In this document: piece after piece, positions 54,363-62,941 of the stretch
Numbering within the stretch: the stretch's first letter is position 1
Layout of the letters: every line of letters begins with the position of its first letter
NCBI RefSeq assembly: GCF_002849715.1
Contig: NZ_CP018863.1
Coordinates: 2,728,001-2,792,000 of the forward strand
DNA length: 64,000 bases
Direction: 5' to 3'
Source of the DNA: Arthrobacter crystallopoietes
Lineage (GTDB): Bacteria; Actinomycetota; Actinomycetes; Actinomycetales; Micrococcaceae
Program-made: the position numbers and the translations under genes
Notes under the pieces: generated by a model
The model's database searches: none
What the model was told of the DNA's origin: nothing
The model's input: only the letters and a program-made list of their open reading frames with translations

Positions 54363-55367
54363 ATGAGTAACCTGGAGCCGCATCCGCAGGAAATGCTCTG
54401 CGGGAACAAGGCGGAAGTGGGCGTAGCCCAGTCGCGCGTGGAGTTGCTGGAGCCGCGCGAAGTGCCGCTCGGCGGCCCGCGGGCGATGAACGTCCGGCGC
54501 ACTTTGCCGCAGCGGCAGCGCTCCCTGATCGGCGCCTGGTGCTTCGTGGACCACTACGGTCCGGACGAGGTGGCCGAAACCGGTGGCATGCGCGTTCCAC
54601 CGCACCCGCATACCGGCCTGCAGACGGTGAGCTGGCTGTTCACCGGCGAGATCGAACACCGCGACAGCGCCGGTTTCCACGCGTTTGTCCGACCCGGGGA
54701 ACTGAACCTGATGACGGCGGGGCGGGGCATCTGCCACTCCGAGGTTTCCACCGCCGAAACAACAGTCCTGCACGGCGCCCAGCTTTGGGTGGCGCTGCCG
54801 GATCACGCCCGTTTCACCGATCCCGGGTTCGACCACTACGCGCCGGAGCCGGTCAGCACCGACGCCTATGAGCTGCGCGTCTTTATGGGTTCGCTCGCCG
54901 GCAGCGTATCTCCGGTGGCACTGCATTCGCCGCTGCTTGGAGCGGAACTTCTGTTGAAACCGGGACAGAGCGCCGTCTTCGACGTCGAGGAATCCTTCGA
55001 ATACGGCGTCTTGGTGGACAGCGGCACCGTCCGCTTCAACGGTGCCACAGCCACCGCCGACCAGCTGGCCTACCTGCCCACCGGGCACCGGGAAATCGAG
55101 CTGACCTCGGAGACGGACGAGCCCGTCCGGCTGCTGCTGATTGGCGGCGAGCCGATGGGCGAAGCGATCGTCATGTGGTGGAACTTTGTCGGACGAGACC
55201 ACGACGAGGTCGTAGAATTCCGCGCCAACTGGCAGGCCGAGATCGGGGCCGAAGCGCATCCGGCCGCAGCCGCGGCGACCAACCAGTTCGGCACCGTGGT
55301 GGGCAATACCCTGGCTCCGCTGCCCGCCCCGACGCTGCCCAATGCCCGCATCCGCCCGCGCCGCTAG
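54363..55367 (+). CDS. Pirin family protein
   Basis: A 334-residue bicupin. The N-terminal cupin holds the iron ligands in GMRVPPHPHTGLQTVSWLFT and IEHRDSAGF, with the Glu/His pair in GRGICHSEVS; this is the pirin signature. The C-terminal cupin is degenerate but includes the VLVDSGTVRFNG strand. Bacterial pirins can be quercetin dioxygenases or modulators of pyruvate dehydrogenase; no specific role is readable here. The ATG at 54363 is used rather than 54330. It leads a three-gene operon with a GNAT and a carboxymuconolactone decarboxylase-like protein. Confidence 0.9.
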   Translation: MSNLEPHPQEMLCGNKAEVGVAQSRVELLEPREVPLGGPRAMNVRRTLPQRQRSLIGAWCFVDHYGPDEVAETGGMRVPPHPHTGLQTVSWLFTGEIEHRDSAGFHAFVRPGELNLMTAGRGICHSEVSTAETTVLHGAQLWVALPDHARFTDPGFDHYAPEPVSTDAYELRVFMGSLAGSVSPVALHSPLLGAELLLKPGQSAVFDVEESFEYGVLVDSGTVRFNGATATADQLAYLPTGHREIELTSETDEPVRLLLIGGEPMGEAIVMWWNFVGRDHDEVVEFRANWQAEIGAEAHPAAAAATNQFGTVVGNTLAPLPAPTLPNARIRPRR

Positions 55368-55425
55368 CAGCAACGTCAGCGCCGCCCTCCGGGCGCGCCA
55401 CTTATCCATCGAGGAGAGGAACACC

Positions 55426-55788
55426 ATGTCCAACGAAACTGCCGCCGAGGCCCGGGAGATCACCGTGGCCCACGCGCCCGAGCGCCACCGCTATGAACTG
55501 CGCGACGGCGATGCCACCATCGGATTCACCATCTACCGACGGCTGCAGCCCGGACAGGACCAGGTCGTGTTCGTCCACACCGAAGTCGACGACGCTTATT
55601 CCGGCCAGGGGCTGGCCTCTAAACTGGCACGCTTCGCCCTCGACGACGTGAAATCCAGCGGCCGCCGGATCCTCCCGCTGTGCCCCTACATCGCTGCCTT
55701 CGTACGTAAACACCACGAGTACGACGACGTACTGGACGTCCCTGCGCAGGGAGAGGCCGAGACCGAGGAGGCCCGGTGGAGCAAGTGA
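55426..55788 (+). CDS. GNAT-type N-acetyltransferase (YjdJ-like)
   Basis: A 120-residue small acetyltransferase-fold protein. The acetyl-CoA loop is EVDDAYSGQGLASKLARFAL (Q/R-x-x-G-x-A equivalent SGQGLAS), and the C-terminal core is RILPLCPYIAAFVRKHHEYD. This matches the short GNAT_YjdJ group. GAGGAGAGGA is just upstream. It is 58 bases after pirin, and its end overlaps the next gene by 13 bases. Confidence 0.88.
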   Translation: MSNETAAEAREITVAHAPERHRYELRDGDATIGFTIYRRLQPGQDQVVFVHTEVDDAYSGQGLASKLARFALDDVKSSGRRILPLCPYIAAFVRKHHEYDDVLDVPAQGEAETEEARWSK

Positions 55789-56249
55789 CGCGGGAGCGGA
55801 TTTTCATCGACAAGCAGCATCCGGCCGCCTACCGGGCGCTGAACGGCCTGGGGCTCAAGGCCCGCGAGGCCGCGGATGCCGCCGGGATCGACCGCATCCT
55901 CACCGAGCTGATCAACATCCGGGTGTCCCAGATCAACGGCTGTGCGTACTGCCTGGACATGCATGTCGCGGATGCCTTGGCCATCGGGGAAACCATCCAG
56001 CGGATCGCCGTCCTGCCGGCCTGGCGGGATACCCAGCTGTTCACCGCCCAGGAACAGGGCGCCCTGGCCCTCGCCGAATCGCTGACCGAGCTGCCGGACC
56101 ATGACAGCCAGGACCGGGCCTACGCTTTTGCCCGCAAAAGCCTTACAGAGGACCAGCTCTCTGCAGTCAGCTGGATCACGCTGACGATGAATGCCTTCAA
56201 CCGGCTCTCCATCATCAGCGAGCATCCGGTGCGTCCTGCCAAATCCTGA
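55776..56249 (+). CDS. Carboxymuconolactone decarboxylase/AhpD-like protein
   Basis: A 157-residue all-helical protein. The AhpD-type redox motif is INGCAYCLDMHVADAL (CxxC plus His), as in alkylhydroperoxidase D-like proteins. It starts with GTG 55776 inside the end of the GNAT gene (GAGGAGG upstream), which suggests translational coupling. With the pirin, it may belong to a response to oxidative or electrophilic stress; the peroxidase or decarboxylase activity itself is not proven. Confidence 0.9.
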   Translation: MEQVTRERIFIDKQHPAAYRALNGLGLKAREAADAAGIDRILTELINIRVSQINGCAYCLDMHVADALAIGETIQRIAVLPAWRDTQLFTAQEQGALALAESLTELPDHDSQDRAYAFARKSLTEDQLSAVSWITLTMNAFNRLSIISEHPVRPAKS

Positions 56250-56252
56250 GTA

Positions 56253-56277
56253 ACGGCCGGTCCTCCGGTGCGGCCGT
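56253..56277. terminator. Hairpin between convergent operons
   Basis: ACGGCCG and CGGCCGT form a 7-bp stem, 4 bases after the AhpD-like gene stop and 37 bases from the FAD hydroxylase stop. Confidence 0.5.
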
Positions 56278-56313
56278 ACGCTGTAGCCGGAAGGGTGCTG
56301 CCCCGACTCGGGC

Positions 56314-57837
56314 TTACCGTGCCATCGCGGCGGTGAACGTTGAGACGGCGTTGACCGGCAGGGACTCGGCTGCGACAAAACCGTCCGGCCGGACCAGATA
56401 GAAGTACCCCGGCTGCAGCTTCGTGTTGCCGTTCAGCGGCAAGTCATGGACGTCCAGGCCCAGCGCGGAACGGACGTGGTGGACGGCGACGTCGTCGATC
56501 CCGCCGTAGGCGTGGACCTGCCAGGTGAGCGAGCGGAGTGTCTCGAAGTTTGAACCGGTGTAGGGCAGCCGGCGCCCGACTACCTTGCCGCGGCGGCCGT
56601 TGGCGGTTTCCTTGGCTTCATCGCTCATCCAGTAGTGGATCCGCACCTGGGAGACGTACTCGAACAGGCGCGGGGCTCCCTTAAGCCTGGGCAGGATGTT
56701 CGTCGCCACCGGTGCGAGCACGGGAAGGATCAGCCTGCGGAGCGTCCGGGGCACCGGACGGGCGGAGGTGATGATGCCGAACAGCCGGTCGGTGGTCGAG
56801 ATTAGCCGGCGCGCAACGGGACGCCGTTCGGCCTCGTAGCGGTCGAGGTAGCGTTCGGACGCCCGGCCCTGCAATACGTCCGCGAGCTTGAAGGCAAGGT
56901 TGTGCGCATCCTGCAACCCGGTGTTCATGCCCTGGGCGCCAACGGGGGAGTGCACGTGCGCAGCGTCGCCCGCCAGGAACACGGGCCCGTCGCGGAAGAC
57001 CGCCGCGGTGCGGTGGTGCACCTTATACGTGGAATACCAGCGCGACGGTCCGTAGCTGACGGAGTAGATCCGCTGCAGGCGCCGGCGCACCGTGTCCTCG
57101 GACAGCTCGTCACCGGCGATGTCGGAGTTCCGCACCGTGCCGATCAGCCGCACGTCGGAGTCACCGCCCATCGGAAAACCGAGCAGGAAGTCTTCGGTGC
57201 CCGGCCGGATATTGACCGCATCAAGGGCGAGCCCCCGGACCTCGGTCGCATCCGAGACGTAGAAGGTGTGCGCGTTGGTGACTCCTTCGAACGCGATGCC
57301 GCGCGCCGAACGCACCGTGGAGGAGCCGCCGTCGGCGCCCACGCAGTACTGCGCGCGGACCCGCACCCCGCCGTCGTCGGTCACCAACGTTGCCGTCACC
57401 GGCAGCGGATCGGACCGATCCACCTCCAAAGCTGTTAGCCGGTGCTGCCAGAGCACGTCTGCCCCGAGCGCCTTGAGGTTGTCCACCAGGAGCTGCTCAT
57501 TCCGGCTTTGCTCCAGGAAAGTGACGCCGGGATACGGGGTCACGCCGCGGCCCAGCCGCCCGATGGGAACGCGTCCCAGCTCGCGCGCTTCGTAGCCGAA
57601 GACCAGCTTCTGCGCGACGGTGCCCTCGGCGAGAACCTTGTCGATCACGCCAAGCTGGTCGTAGATCTCCATGCTTCTGGCCTGCAGGCCCAGGGCACGG
57701 GACTCCCGCGTGGGCTCCGATTTGCCGTCGGCCACCAGCATGGGCACGCCGAGCTTGGCCAGCCAGTTGGCCAGCATCAATCCGGTCGGTCCCGCTCCGA
57801 CCACCAGGACATCGGTCTGGATCTCCCGTTCCGCCAT
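56314..57837 (-). CDS. FAD-dependent aromatic hydroxylase (group A monooxygenase)
   Basis: A 507-residue flavoprotein monooxygenase. It has the FAD motif GAGPTGLMLANWLAKLG, the DG motif YCVGADGGSSTVR, the GD motif FLAGDAAHVHSPVGAQGMNT, and a thioredoxin-like C-terminal region. This is the p-hydroxybenzoate/pentachlorophenol hydroxylase group, which uses NAD(P)H and O2 on phenolic or polyketide substrates. ATG 57837 (MAEREIQTDV) is preferred to the GTG at 57849. It is divergent from the DksA-type gene and has no operon partner, so the substrate is unknown. Confidence 0.88.
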   Translation of the reverse strand: MAEREIQTDVLVVGAGPTGLMLANWLAKLGVPMLVADGKSEPTRESRALGLQARSMEIYDQLGVIDKVLAEGTVAQKLVFGYEARELGRVPIGRLGRGVTPYPGVTFLEQSRNEQLLVDNLKALGADVLWQHRLTALEVDRSDPLPVTATLVTDDGGVRVRAQYCVGADGGSSTVRSARGIAFEGVTNAHTFYVSDATEVRGLALDAVNIRPGTEDFLLGFPMGGDSDVRLIGTVRNSDIAGDELSEDTVRRRLQRIYSVSYGPSRWYSTYKVHHRTAAVFRDGPVFLAGDAAHVHSPVGAQGMNTGLQDAHNLAFKLADVLQGRASERYLDRYEAERRPVARRLISTTDRLFGIITSARPVPRTLRRLILPVLAPVATNILPRLKGAPRLFEYVSQVRIHYWMSDEAKETANGRRGKVVGRRLPYTGSNFETLRSLTWQVHAYGGIDDVAVHHVRSALGLDVHDLPLNGNTKLQPGYFYLVRPDGFVAAESLPVNAVSTFTAAMAR

Positions 57838-58047
57838 GTCAGTCCGCACCCCGTAATCGAGCGATTTTTGCCCGGTCAGCGGCGCCGCCGGGTCCTCACT
57901 TCAGCGTGCGTTACCGAGCCGGAAGCGGTCAAGGGGAGGGCCGGTGACGGTTGCGGAACGATCGCATAACAGAGGTGCCGCAAGACGGATATAACGACGC
58001 CGGAGGGGACTATGATGCTCTCATAACTCCGAGAGGATGGTGGCGTC

Positions 58048-58440
58048 ATGAGCGATGCGCTGGATGTAGGGTCCACGGCAGCCACGGCGGATAAAGGAAT
58101 GTACCGGCAGTTGCTGGAGGAAAAGATCGCCGAGGCCCGCCTGCAGATCGACCGGCTGACGGCGGACATTCACGAGGCGACACTGGCCGCGCACGATATT
58201 CCGGCCGACGACGAGCACGACCCGGAGGGTTCAACGCTCACGCTCGAACGCGCCCGTGAGGTTGCGCTGCTCGACGGCACCGAGAAGTCGCTCGCCGAAC
58301 TGCTGGAAGCCGAGGACCGCCTCGAGAAGGGCACCTACGGCACGTGCGAGAACTGCGGGCGAGAGATACCCCGCGAGCGGCTCGAAGTCCGGCCGGAAGC
58401 GCGGTTCTGCGTGCAGTGCGCCAGCGCCCGACGGCGGTAA
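58048..58440 (+). CDS. DksA/TraR-type zinc finger protein
   Basis: A 130-residue protein with an N-terminal coiled coil (LLEEKIAEARLQIDRLTADI) and a C-terminal C4 zinc finger, GTCENCGREIP and FCVQCASAR. It lacks the DksA coiled-coil-tip Asp residues in an obvious form, and is shorter than E. coli DksA; RNA polymerase binding is a family-based guess. ATG 58048 has GAGAGGATGG about 8 bases upstream. Confidence 0.88.
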   Translation: MSDALDVGSTAATADKGMYRQLLEEKIAEARLQIDRLTADIHEATLAAHDIPADDEHDPEGSTLTLERAREVALLDGTEKSLAELLEAEDRLEKGTYGTCENCGREIPRERLEVRPEARFCVQCASARRR

Positions 58441-58465
58441 AGACCGCCGCCAAGCCTGGGTTTGC

Positions 58466-58750
58466 TTAGACGTCGGTGCCGGGATTGTCCCTCAGTCCGC
58501 GCTGGGCACGGTCGGCCTCATCGGAGGCTTCCTCGGGCAGCGGATCTGCTGCCGGCGGCACCTGGCCCGGTGCGTAGTCCTGCAGCCCCGCCGCCACGCG
58601 CTCCTGTTCAGCGGCGGCCTGCAGATCGTCGTCGTCCACGGTTTCGGGCATTTTGCCGTGGCCGGTCCGTGTCGACTGGGGCAACGCGTCTTCCTGCGGG
58701 TCGATGACGTCGTCGAGGTTGGGGGTGTTTTCTTCGCGTGGGGTAGACAT
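58466..58750 (-). CDS. Acidic hypothetical protein
   Basis: A 94-residue acidic, Pro-rich protein from ATG 58750 (AAGGAG 5 bases upstream). It has DDD and EEN clusters and no hydrophobic core, so it is probably disordered. No family is recognised. It converges on the DksA-type gene with 25 bases between stops. Confidence 0.65.
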   Translation of the reverse strand: MSTPREENTPNLDDVIDPQEDALPQSTRTGHGKMPETVDDDDLQAAAEQERVAAGLQDYAPGQVPPAADPLPEEASDEADRAQRGLRDNPGTDV

Positions 58751-58972
58751 GGTCGCTCCTTCGCTTGGGGATCTTTCCACCCTATGAGCCCTACCGGCGG
58801 GCTGCAATGGGGCGGCGCAGATCCGGGCGGCTAGCCGGTGCTCAGGCGCGCTGTAGCTGGCCACAACAACGCGGCGGACTGCTGTGCACTCGCCCACTGA
58901 CGTTCCTCTTTTGTCCTTATAGCCTCAGGAAGGCAGCTATCCGCCATCCAGATAAATAAGGATCAAACGTCA

Positions 58973-60283
58973 ATGACGACAACTGTTTTATCACCGCAGG
59001 CCTCGAACGATTCCGCCCAGGTGCCGGCCGCCCCCGGCACAGACGCGGGCCCTTGGGGGAGCGCACAAAGCCAGCTGGCCTCGGCCGTGCGCACCCTCGG
59101 CTACAGCTCCGGACTGCACCAGATGCTGGCCCGGCCACGCCGCGAACTCTCTGTGAGCATCCCGCTGCGCAGGGACGACGGCAGCGTGGAAATCCTCACC
59201 GGTTACCGCGTGCAGCACAACTTCTCGCGCGGTCCGGCCAAGGGCGGTCTGCGCTACAGTCCGGAGGTTTCGCTTGACGAGGTCCGTGCGCTGGCGATGT
59301 GGATGACCTGGAAGTGCGCCCTTCTCGATGTGCCCTACGGCGGGGCCAAGGGCGGGATCACCATTGATCCGCGCAACTACTCGCAGCAGGAACTTGAGCG
59401 CGTGACGCGCCGGTACACCAGCGAAATCTTGCCGGTGATCGGCCCCGAAAAGGACATCCCGGCTCCGGACATCGGAACCGACGAACAGACCATGGCGTGG
59501 ATGATGGATACCTACTCCGTCAACGTCGGCTACACGGTGCCCGGCGTCGTGACCGGCAAGCCTGTCAGCGTGGGCGGCTCCCTCGGCCGGGCCAGCGCGA
59601 CGTCACGCGGCGTGGTCCACGTTGCCTTGGCCGCCCTCCGGCAGGCTGGCATCACCCCGGCAGGCAGCACCGCCGCCGTGCAAGGCTTCGGCAAGGTTGG
59701 TGCAGGTGCGGCGGAATTCCTCGCCGAAGCCGGCGTCGCCGTCGTCGCTGTTGGAGACCAGTACGGCGCGATTTATAACGCAGCCGGGCTGGAAATCAAG
59801 GCGCTGACCGAGCATGTCCGCGAAACGGGCAGTGTGGTCGGATTCGAGGGCTCTGACGCCATCGGCTCCGGAGAGTTGCTCGAACTGGAGGTCGACCTGC
59901 TGGTGCCGGCCGCCGTCGAAGGTGTCCTGCATGGCGGGAATGCCGGACGGGTACGGGCAAAGGTCGTCGTCGAAGGCGCCAACGGACCGACCACGGCTGC
60001 CGCTGATGCTGTTTTCCGCGAGAACGGCGTGCTGGTAGTGCCCGATATCCTCGCGAACGCCGGTGGCGTGATCGTGTCCTACTTCGAATGGGTGCAGGGC
60101 AACCAGGCCTACTGGTGGACCGCCGCCGAGGTCGAAGAGCGGCTGGAACAGCGCATGCTGGCCGCGTGGGAGAACGTGCTGGCCGTCGCTGCCCGACGTG
60201 GCCTGAGCCTGCGCGAGGCGGCAACCGTGACGGCCGTTGAGCGTGTGGCGGAAGCCCACCTCACCCGCGGCCTCTACCCCTAA
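58973..60283 (+). CDS. gdhA: Glu/Leu/Phe/Val dehydrogenase (glutamate dehydrogenase)
   Basis: A 436-residue hexameric-type glutamate dehydrogenase. The catalytic Lys is in VPYGGAKGGI, preceded by the substrate-binding HNFSRGPAKGGLRY. The dinucleotide fold has GFGKVGAGAAEF and NAGGVIVSYFEW. This size (about 430) and sequence type fit NAD- or NADP-dependent GDH of the GdhA/RocG group. It interconverts glutamate with 2-oxoglutarate and ammonia. Lying beside glutamine- and agmatine-degrading genes, it may serve nitrogen catabolism. A strong terminator follows. Confidence 0.92.
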   Translation: MTTTVLSPQASNDSAQVPAAPGTDAGPWGSAQSQLASAVRTLGYSSGLHQMLARPRRELSVSIPLRRDDGSVEILTGYRVQHNFSRGPAKGGLRYSPEVSLDEVRALAMWMTWKCALLDVPYGGAKGGITIDPRNYSQQELERVTRRYTSEILPVIGPEKDIPAPDIGTDEQTMAWMMDTYSVNVGYTVPGVVTGKPVSVGGSLGRASATSRGVVHVALAALRQAGITPAGSTAAVQGFGKVGAGAAEFLAEAGVAVVAVGDQYGAIYNAAGLEIKALTEHVRETGSVVGFEGSDAIGSGELLELEVDLLVPAAVEGVLHGGNAGRVRAKVVVEGANGPTTAAADAVFRENGVLVVPDILANAGGVIVSYFEWVQGNQAYWWTAAEVEERLEQRMLAAWENVLAVAARRGLSLREAATVTAVERVAEAHLTRGLYP

Positions 60284-60321
60284 CCCGGGGCTTAGGCCCC
60301 GTGCCTAGGCACAGGTACAAC

Positions 60322-60357
60322 AAAGGGTGCTGCCGCAGCTTGCGGCAGCACCCTTTT
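60322..60357. terminator. Rho-independent terminator, bidirectional
   Basis: AAAGGGTGCTGCCGCA and TGCGGCAGCACCCTTT form a perfect 16-bp stem with a 3-base loop, followed by T on the plus strand (TTTT at 60354-60357) and by A/T on the other side. It serves gdhA and the convergent permease. Confidence 0.92.
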
Positions 60358-60378
60358 ATCGAAGTGACGGTCCAGGAA

Positions 60379-61905
60379 CTACTCCGGCACCACCAGGGCC
60401 GGAGAATCCTGCTCAAGCGTCTGCCCCCGGAAGAACTCCGGGTTGCGCCGGTAGAAGAGCAGCATCGCCACCAGGCCCAGCGCGATGATGCCCACGCCGA
60501 TGATGAACACCAGCCCGATCCCGAAGACCTCCGAGCCGCTGCCGAAGGCCGGATCCCAGCTGTCCACCGCGGTCTGGAGGAAGACGACCACCAGCGCCAG
60601 GCCGCCGAGCAGCGGGAACAGGAACCGGAACAGGAAGCTGCGTGCATTTACAAAAGCCGTCCGGCGGAAATACCAGACACAGGCCAGCGCGGTCAGGCCG
60701 TAGTAGAAGCAGATCATCAGGCCCAGCGCCATGATCGTGTCGTTCAGGACGTTATCGCTGACAAAGCGCATCAGTGTGTAGAAGCCCGCCGACACGGCAC
60801 CGGCCACCACCGTGGCGTACACCGGCGACTGGAAACGCGGGTTGATCCGCGCGAAGCGCTCCGGCAGCGCTTTGTAGTAGCCCATCGCCAGCAGGCTGCG
60901 GGCGGGCGAGATCATGGTGGACTGCAGCGAGGACGCGCAGCTGGAGAGCACGGCCAGCGAGAGCAGGATGGCGAAGGGGCCCATGACCGGGCCGGCGATG
61001 GCGGTGAAGACGTTTTCGGAAATGTCCGGATTGTTCAGCCCCAGCCCGGTGTCCCCGATGCCGGCGAACATGATGGTCGCAACGGAGCCCAGCAGGTAGA
61101 TGACCAGAACGGCGACGGCGGTAACCGCGGCGGCGATGCCGGAGGTCCGCTTGCCGTTGGTGGTTTCCTCGTTCATGGTCAGGCAGACGTCCCAGCCCCA
61201 GAAGGCGAAGATGGAGAGCGACAGCCCGGCGGCGAAGGCGGAGAAGCTCTCGATGCCGAACGGGTTGAACCACTCCCAGTCGAACGCCAGCGGCTGCGTC
61301 TCCGGGACGGTGCCGATCTTGGCCAGCGCGCCGAGCACAAACCAAGCCAGCACGCCCAGCTGGAAGATCACCAGCACGTACTGCACGGTCTTGGTGGTCT
61401 TCACGCCGCGGCACGAAACCCACACCGCCAGCGCCACAAACACCAGACAGGTCAGCACGTTGACTACCTTGTTCGCCGCGAGCTCGGCAATGGCCTGCGA
61501 GCCGGTGAGCTGGGAGAGGAAGAGGTAGAAGAAGTCCACCGCCACGCCGGCCAGGTTGGAGAGCACAATGATGTTCGCGGCCAGCAGCCCCCAACCGCCC
61601 ATCCAGCCCACAAACGGTCCGAACGCCTTGGTCACCCAGGTGAACGTGGTGCCGCTGTCCGGCGAGTCCGCATTCAGCTCGCGGTAGCCCAGCGCCACCA
61701 GGAACATCGGCACGAAGCCAACTATGAAGATGGCCGGCAGGTAGGTGCCGATGGCCTGCACTGTGGGACCCAAGGTGGAGGTCAGCACATAGGCCGGGGC
61801 GATGGTGGAAATACCAATAACGACGACGGCGAGCAGGCCGAGCTGCCCGCTGGCGAGCCCCTTGCCGGTCCGGGCCGCCGGGGCGGTGCGTGTTGTCTGG
61901 CTCAT
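60379..61905 (-). CDS. APC-superfamily amino acid/polyamine permease
   Basis: A 508-residue transporter with about 12-13 transmembrane helices. The N-terminal helix 1 region is VVVIGISTIAPAYVLTSTLG, with the unwound G-I-S-x-x-A-P substrate-binding break typical of APC carriers. A loop includes FAFWGWDVCLTMNEETTNGK. Its start overlaps the aguA stop as ATGA, so translation is coupled. With aguA and aguB this is probably an agmatine or putrescine importer. Agmatine/putrescine antiport, as in AguD, is an alternative. Confidence 0.88.
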   Translation of the reverse strand: MSQTTRTAPAARTGKGLASGQLGLLAVVVIGISTIAPAYVLTSTLGPTVQAIGTYLPAIFIVGFVPMFLVALGYRELNADSPDSGTTFTWVTKAFGPFVGWMGGWGLLAANIIVLSNLAGVAVDFFYLFLSQLTGSQAIAELAANKVVNVLTCLVFVALAVWVSCRGVKTTKTVQYVLVIFQLGVLAWFVLGALAKIGTVPETQPLAFDWEWFNPFGIESFSAFAAGLSLSIFAFWGWDVCLTMNEETTNGKRTSGIAAAVTAVAVLVIYLLGSVATIMFAGIGDTGLGLNNPDISENVFTAIAGPVMGPFAILLSLAVLSSCASSLQSTMISPARSLLAMGYYKALPERFARINPRFQSPVYATVVAGAVSAGFYTLMRFVSDNVLNDTIMALGLMICFYYGLTALACVWYFRRTAFVNARSFLFRFLFPLLGGLALVVVFLQTAVDSWDPAFGSGSEVFGIGLVFIIGVGIIALGLVAMLLFYRRNPEFFRGQTLEQDSPALVVPE

Positions 61906-62939
61906 GTCATGGCCTTTCGGGAAGTGCGGGGCTGCTGCTGCGTGATGCAGTGGATGCCGCCGCCGCGGGCAAAGAGTTCGCGGGCATCCACGCCGACGAC
62001 GCGGCGGCCGGGGTAGGCGTCGGCGAGAATGGCCAGCGCTTTTTCATCCGTCGGGTCCGCGAAGGTGCAGGCGATGACGCCGCCGTTGACCACCAGATGG
62101 TTGATGTAGCTGTAGTCCACGAAGCCCTCGTCGTCCCGCAGCGTTTCCGGCGCGGGCACCTCGACGATGTTCCAGCTCCGGCCGGCGGCGTCGGTGGTGC
62201 CGTGGAGGAATGCGATGATCTCGCGGCTGACCTCATAGTCCGGATGCTCCGGGTTGTTCTGGGCATGGACCAGCAGCGTCCCGGGCGAGGGGATCGCGGC
62301 CACAATGTCCACATGCCCGCGCGTGCCGTAGCGCTGGGAATCGCGGGTCAGCCCGCGCGGCAGCCAGATGACCTTGGTGGCACCGATGGTACGGGCCAGC
62401 TCGGCCTCGATCTGTGCCTTGGTGGCCCCGGGATTCCGGCCCGGGTCCAGCTGGACGGTCTCGGTGACCAGGACAGTGCCTTCGCCGTCCACCTGGATCC
62501 CGCCGCCCTCGTTGACCAGCGCGGAGGCGATACGTTCGATGCCGGCCAGTTCGGCCACGCGGGCGGCGATCTTTTCGTCCTTGTCCCAGCTGGCCCAGTC
62601 CTGCTGGCCCCAGCCGTTGAACACCCAGTCGACCGCAGCGAGCGCGCCGTCGTCGTTCGTGACGAAGGTGGGGCCGATGTCCCGCATCCACGCATCGTTC
62701 AGCGGTGCGGTGACCGTTTCGACGGCGGAGGAGAGGTAGTCCCGCGCGGTGGCGGTGTCGGCCGGATCCACCACCATGGTGACCGGTTCGAATTCGGCGG
62801 CGGCGTTGGCCACGGCGGCCCAGGTGGAGCGGGCGGCATGGGCCTGCTCCTCGGTGTCGCCCAGCGTGTAGCCGCCGGGCGGGAAAGCCATCCAGATGCG
62901 GGACTGCTCGGCCGTTTCGGCGGGCATCTTCCAAGCCAT
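61902..62939 (-). CDS. aguA: Agmatine deiminase
   Basis: A 345-residue peptidyl-arginine deiminase-type enzyme. The N-terminal pattern is RIWMAFPPGGYTLGDTEEQA. Substrate-site residues appear in NDAWMRDIGPTFV and GGGIQVDGEGT, the His in TRGHVDIVA, and the catalytic Cys in GGGIHCITQQQP. The reaction is agmatine plus water to N-carbamoylputrescine plus ammonia. It lies 2 bases after aguB and overlaps the permease start by 4 bases (ATGA). Confidence 0.93.
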   Translation of the reverse strand: MAWKMPAETAEQSRIWMAFPPGGYTLGDTEEQAHAARSTWAAVANAAAEFEPVTMVVDPADTATARDYLSSAVETVTAPLNDAWMRDIGPTFVTNDDGALAAVDWVFNGWGQQDWASWDKDEKIAARVAELAGIERIASALVNEGGGIQVDGEGTVLVTETVQLDPGRNPGATKAQIEAELARTIGATKVIWLPRGLTRDSQRYGTRGHVDIVAAIPSPGTLLVHAQNNPEHPDYEVSREIIAFLHGTTDAAGRSWNIVEVPAPETLRDDEGFVDYSYINHLVVNGGVIACTFADPTDEKALAILADAYPGRRVVGVDARELFARGGGIHCITQQQPRTSRKAMT

Positions 62940-62941
62940 GG

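Noticed and set aside
60301..62016. 571-codon plus-strand frame opposite the APC permease
   Set aside because: Starts in the gdhA terminator and is antisense to a clear transporter; His/Gln/Arg-rich shadow.
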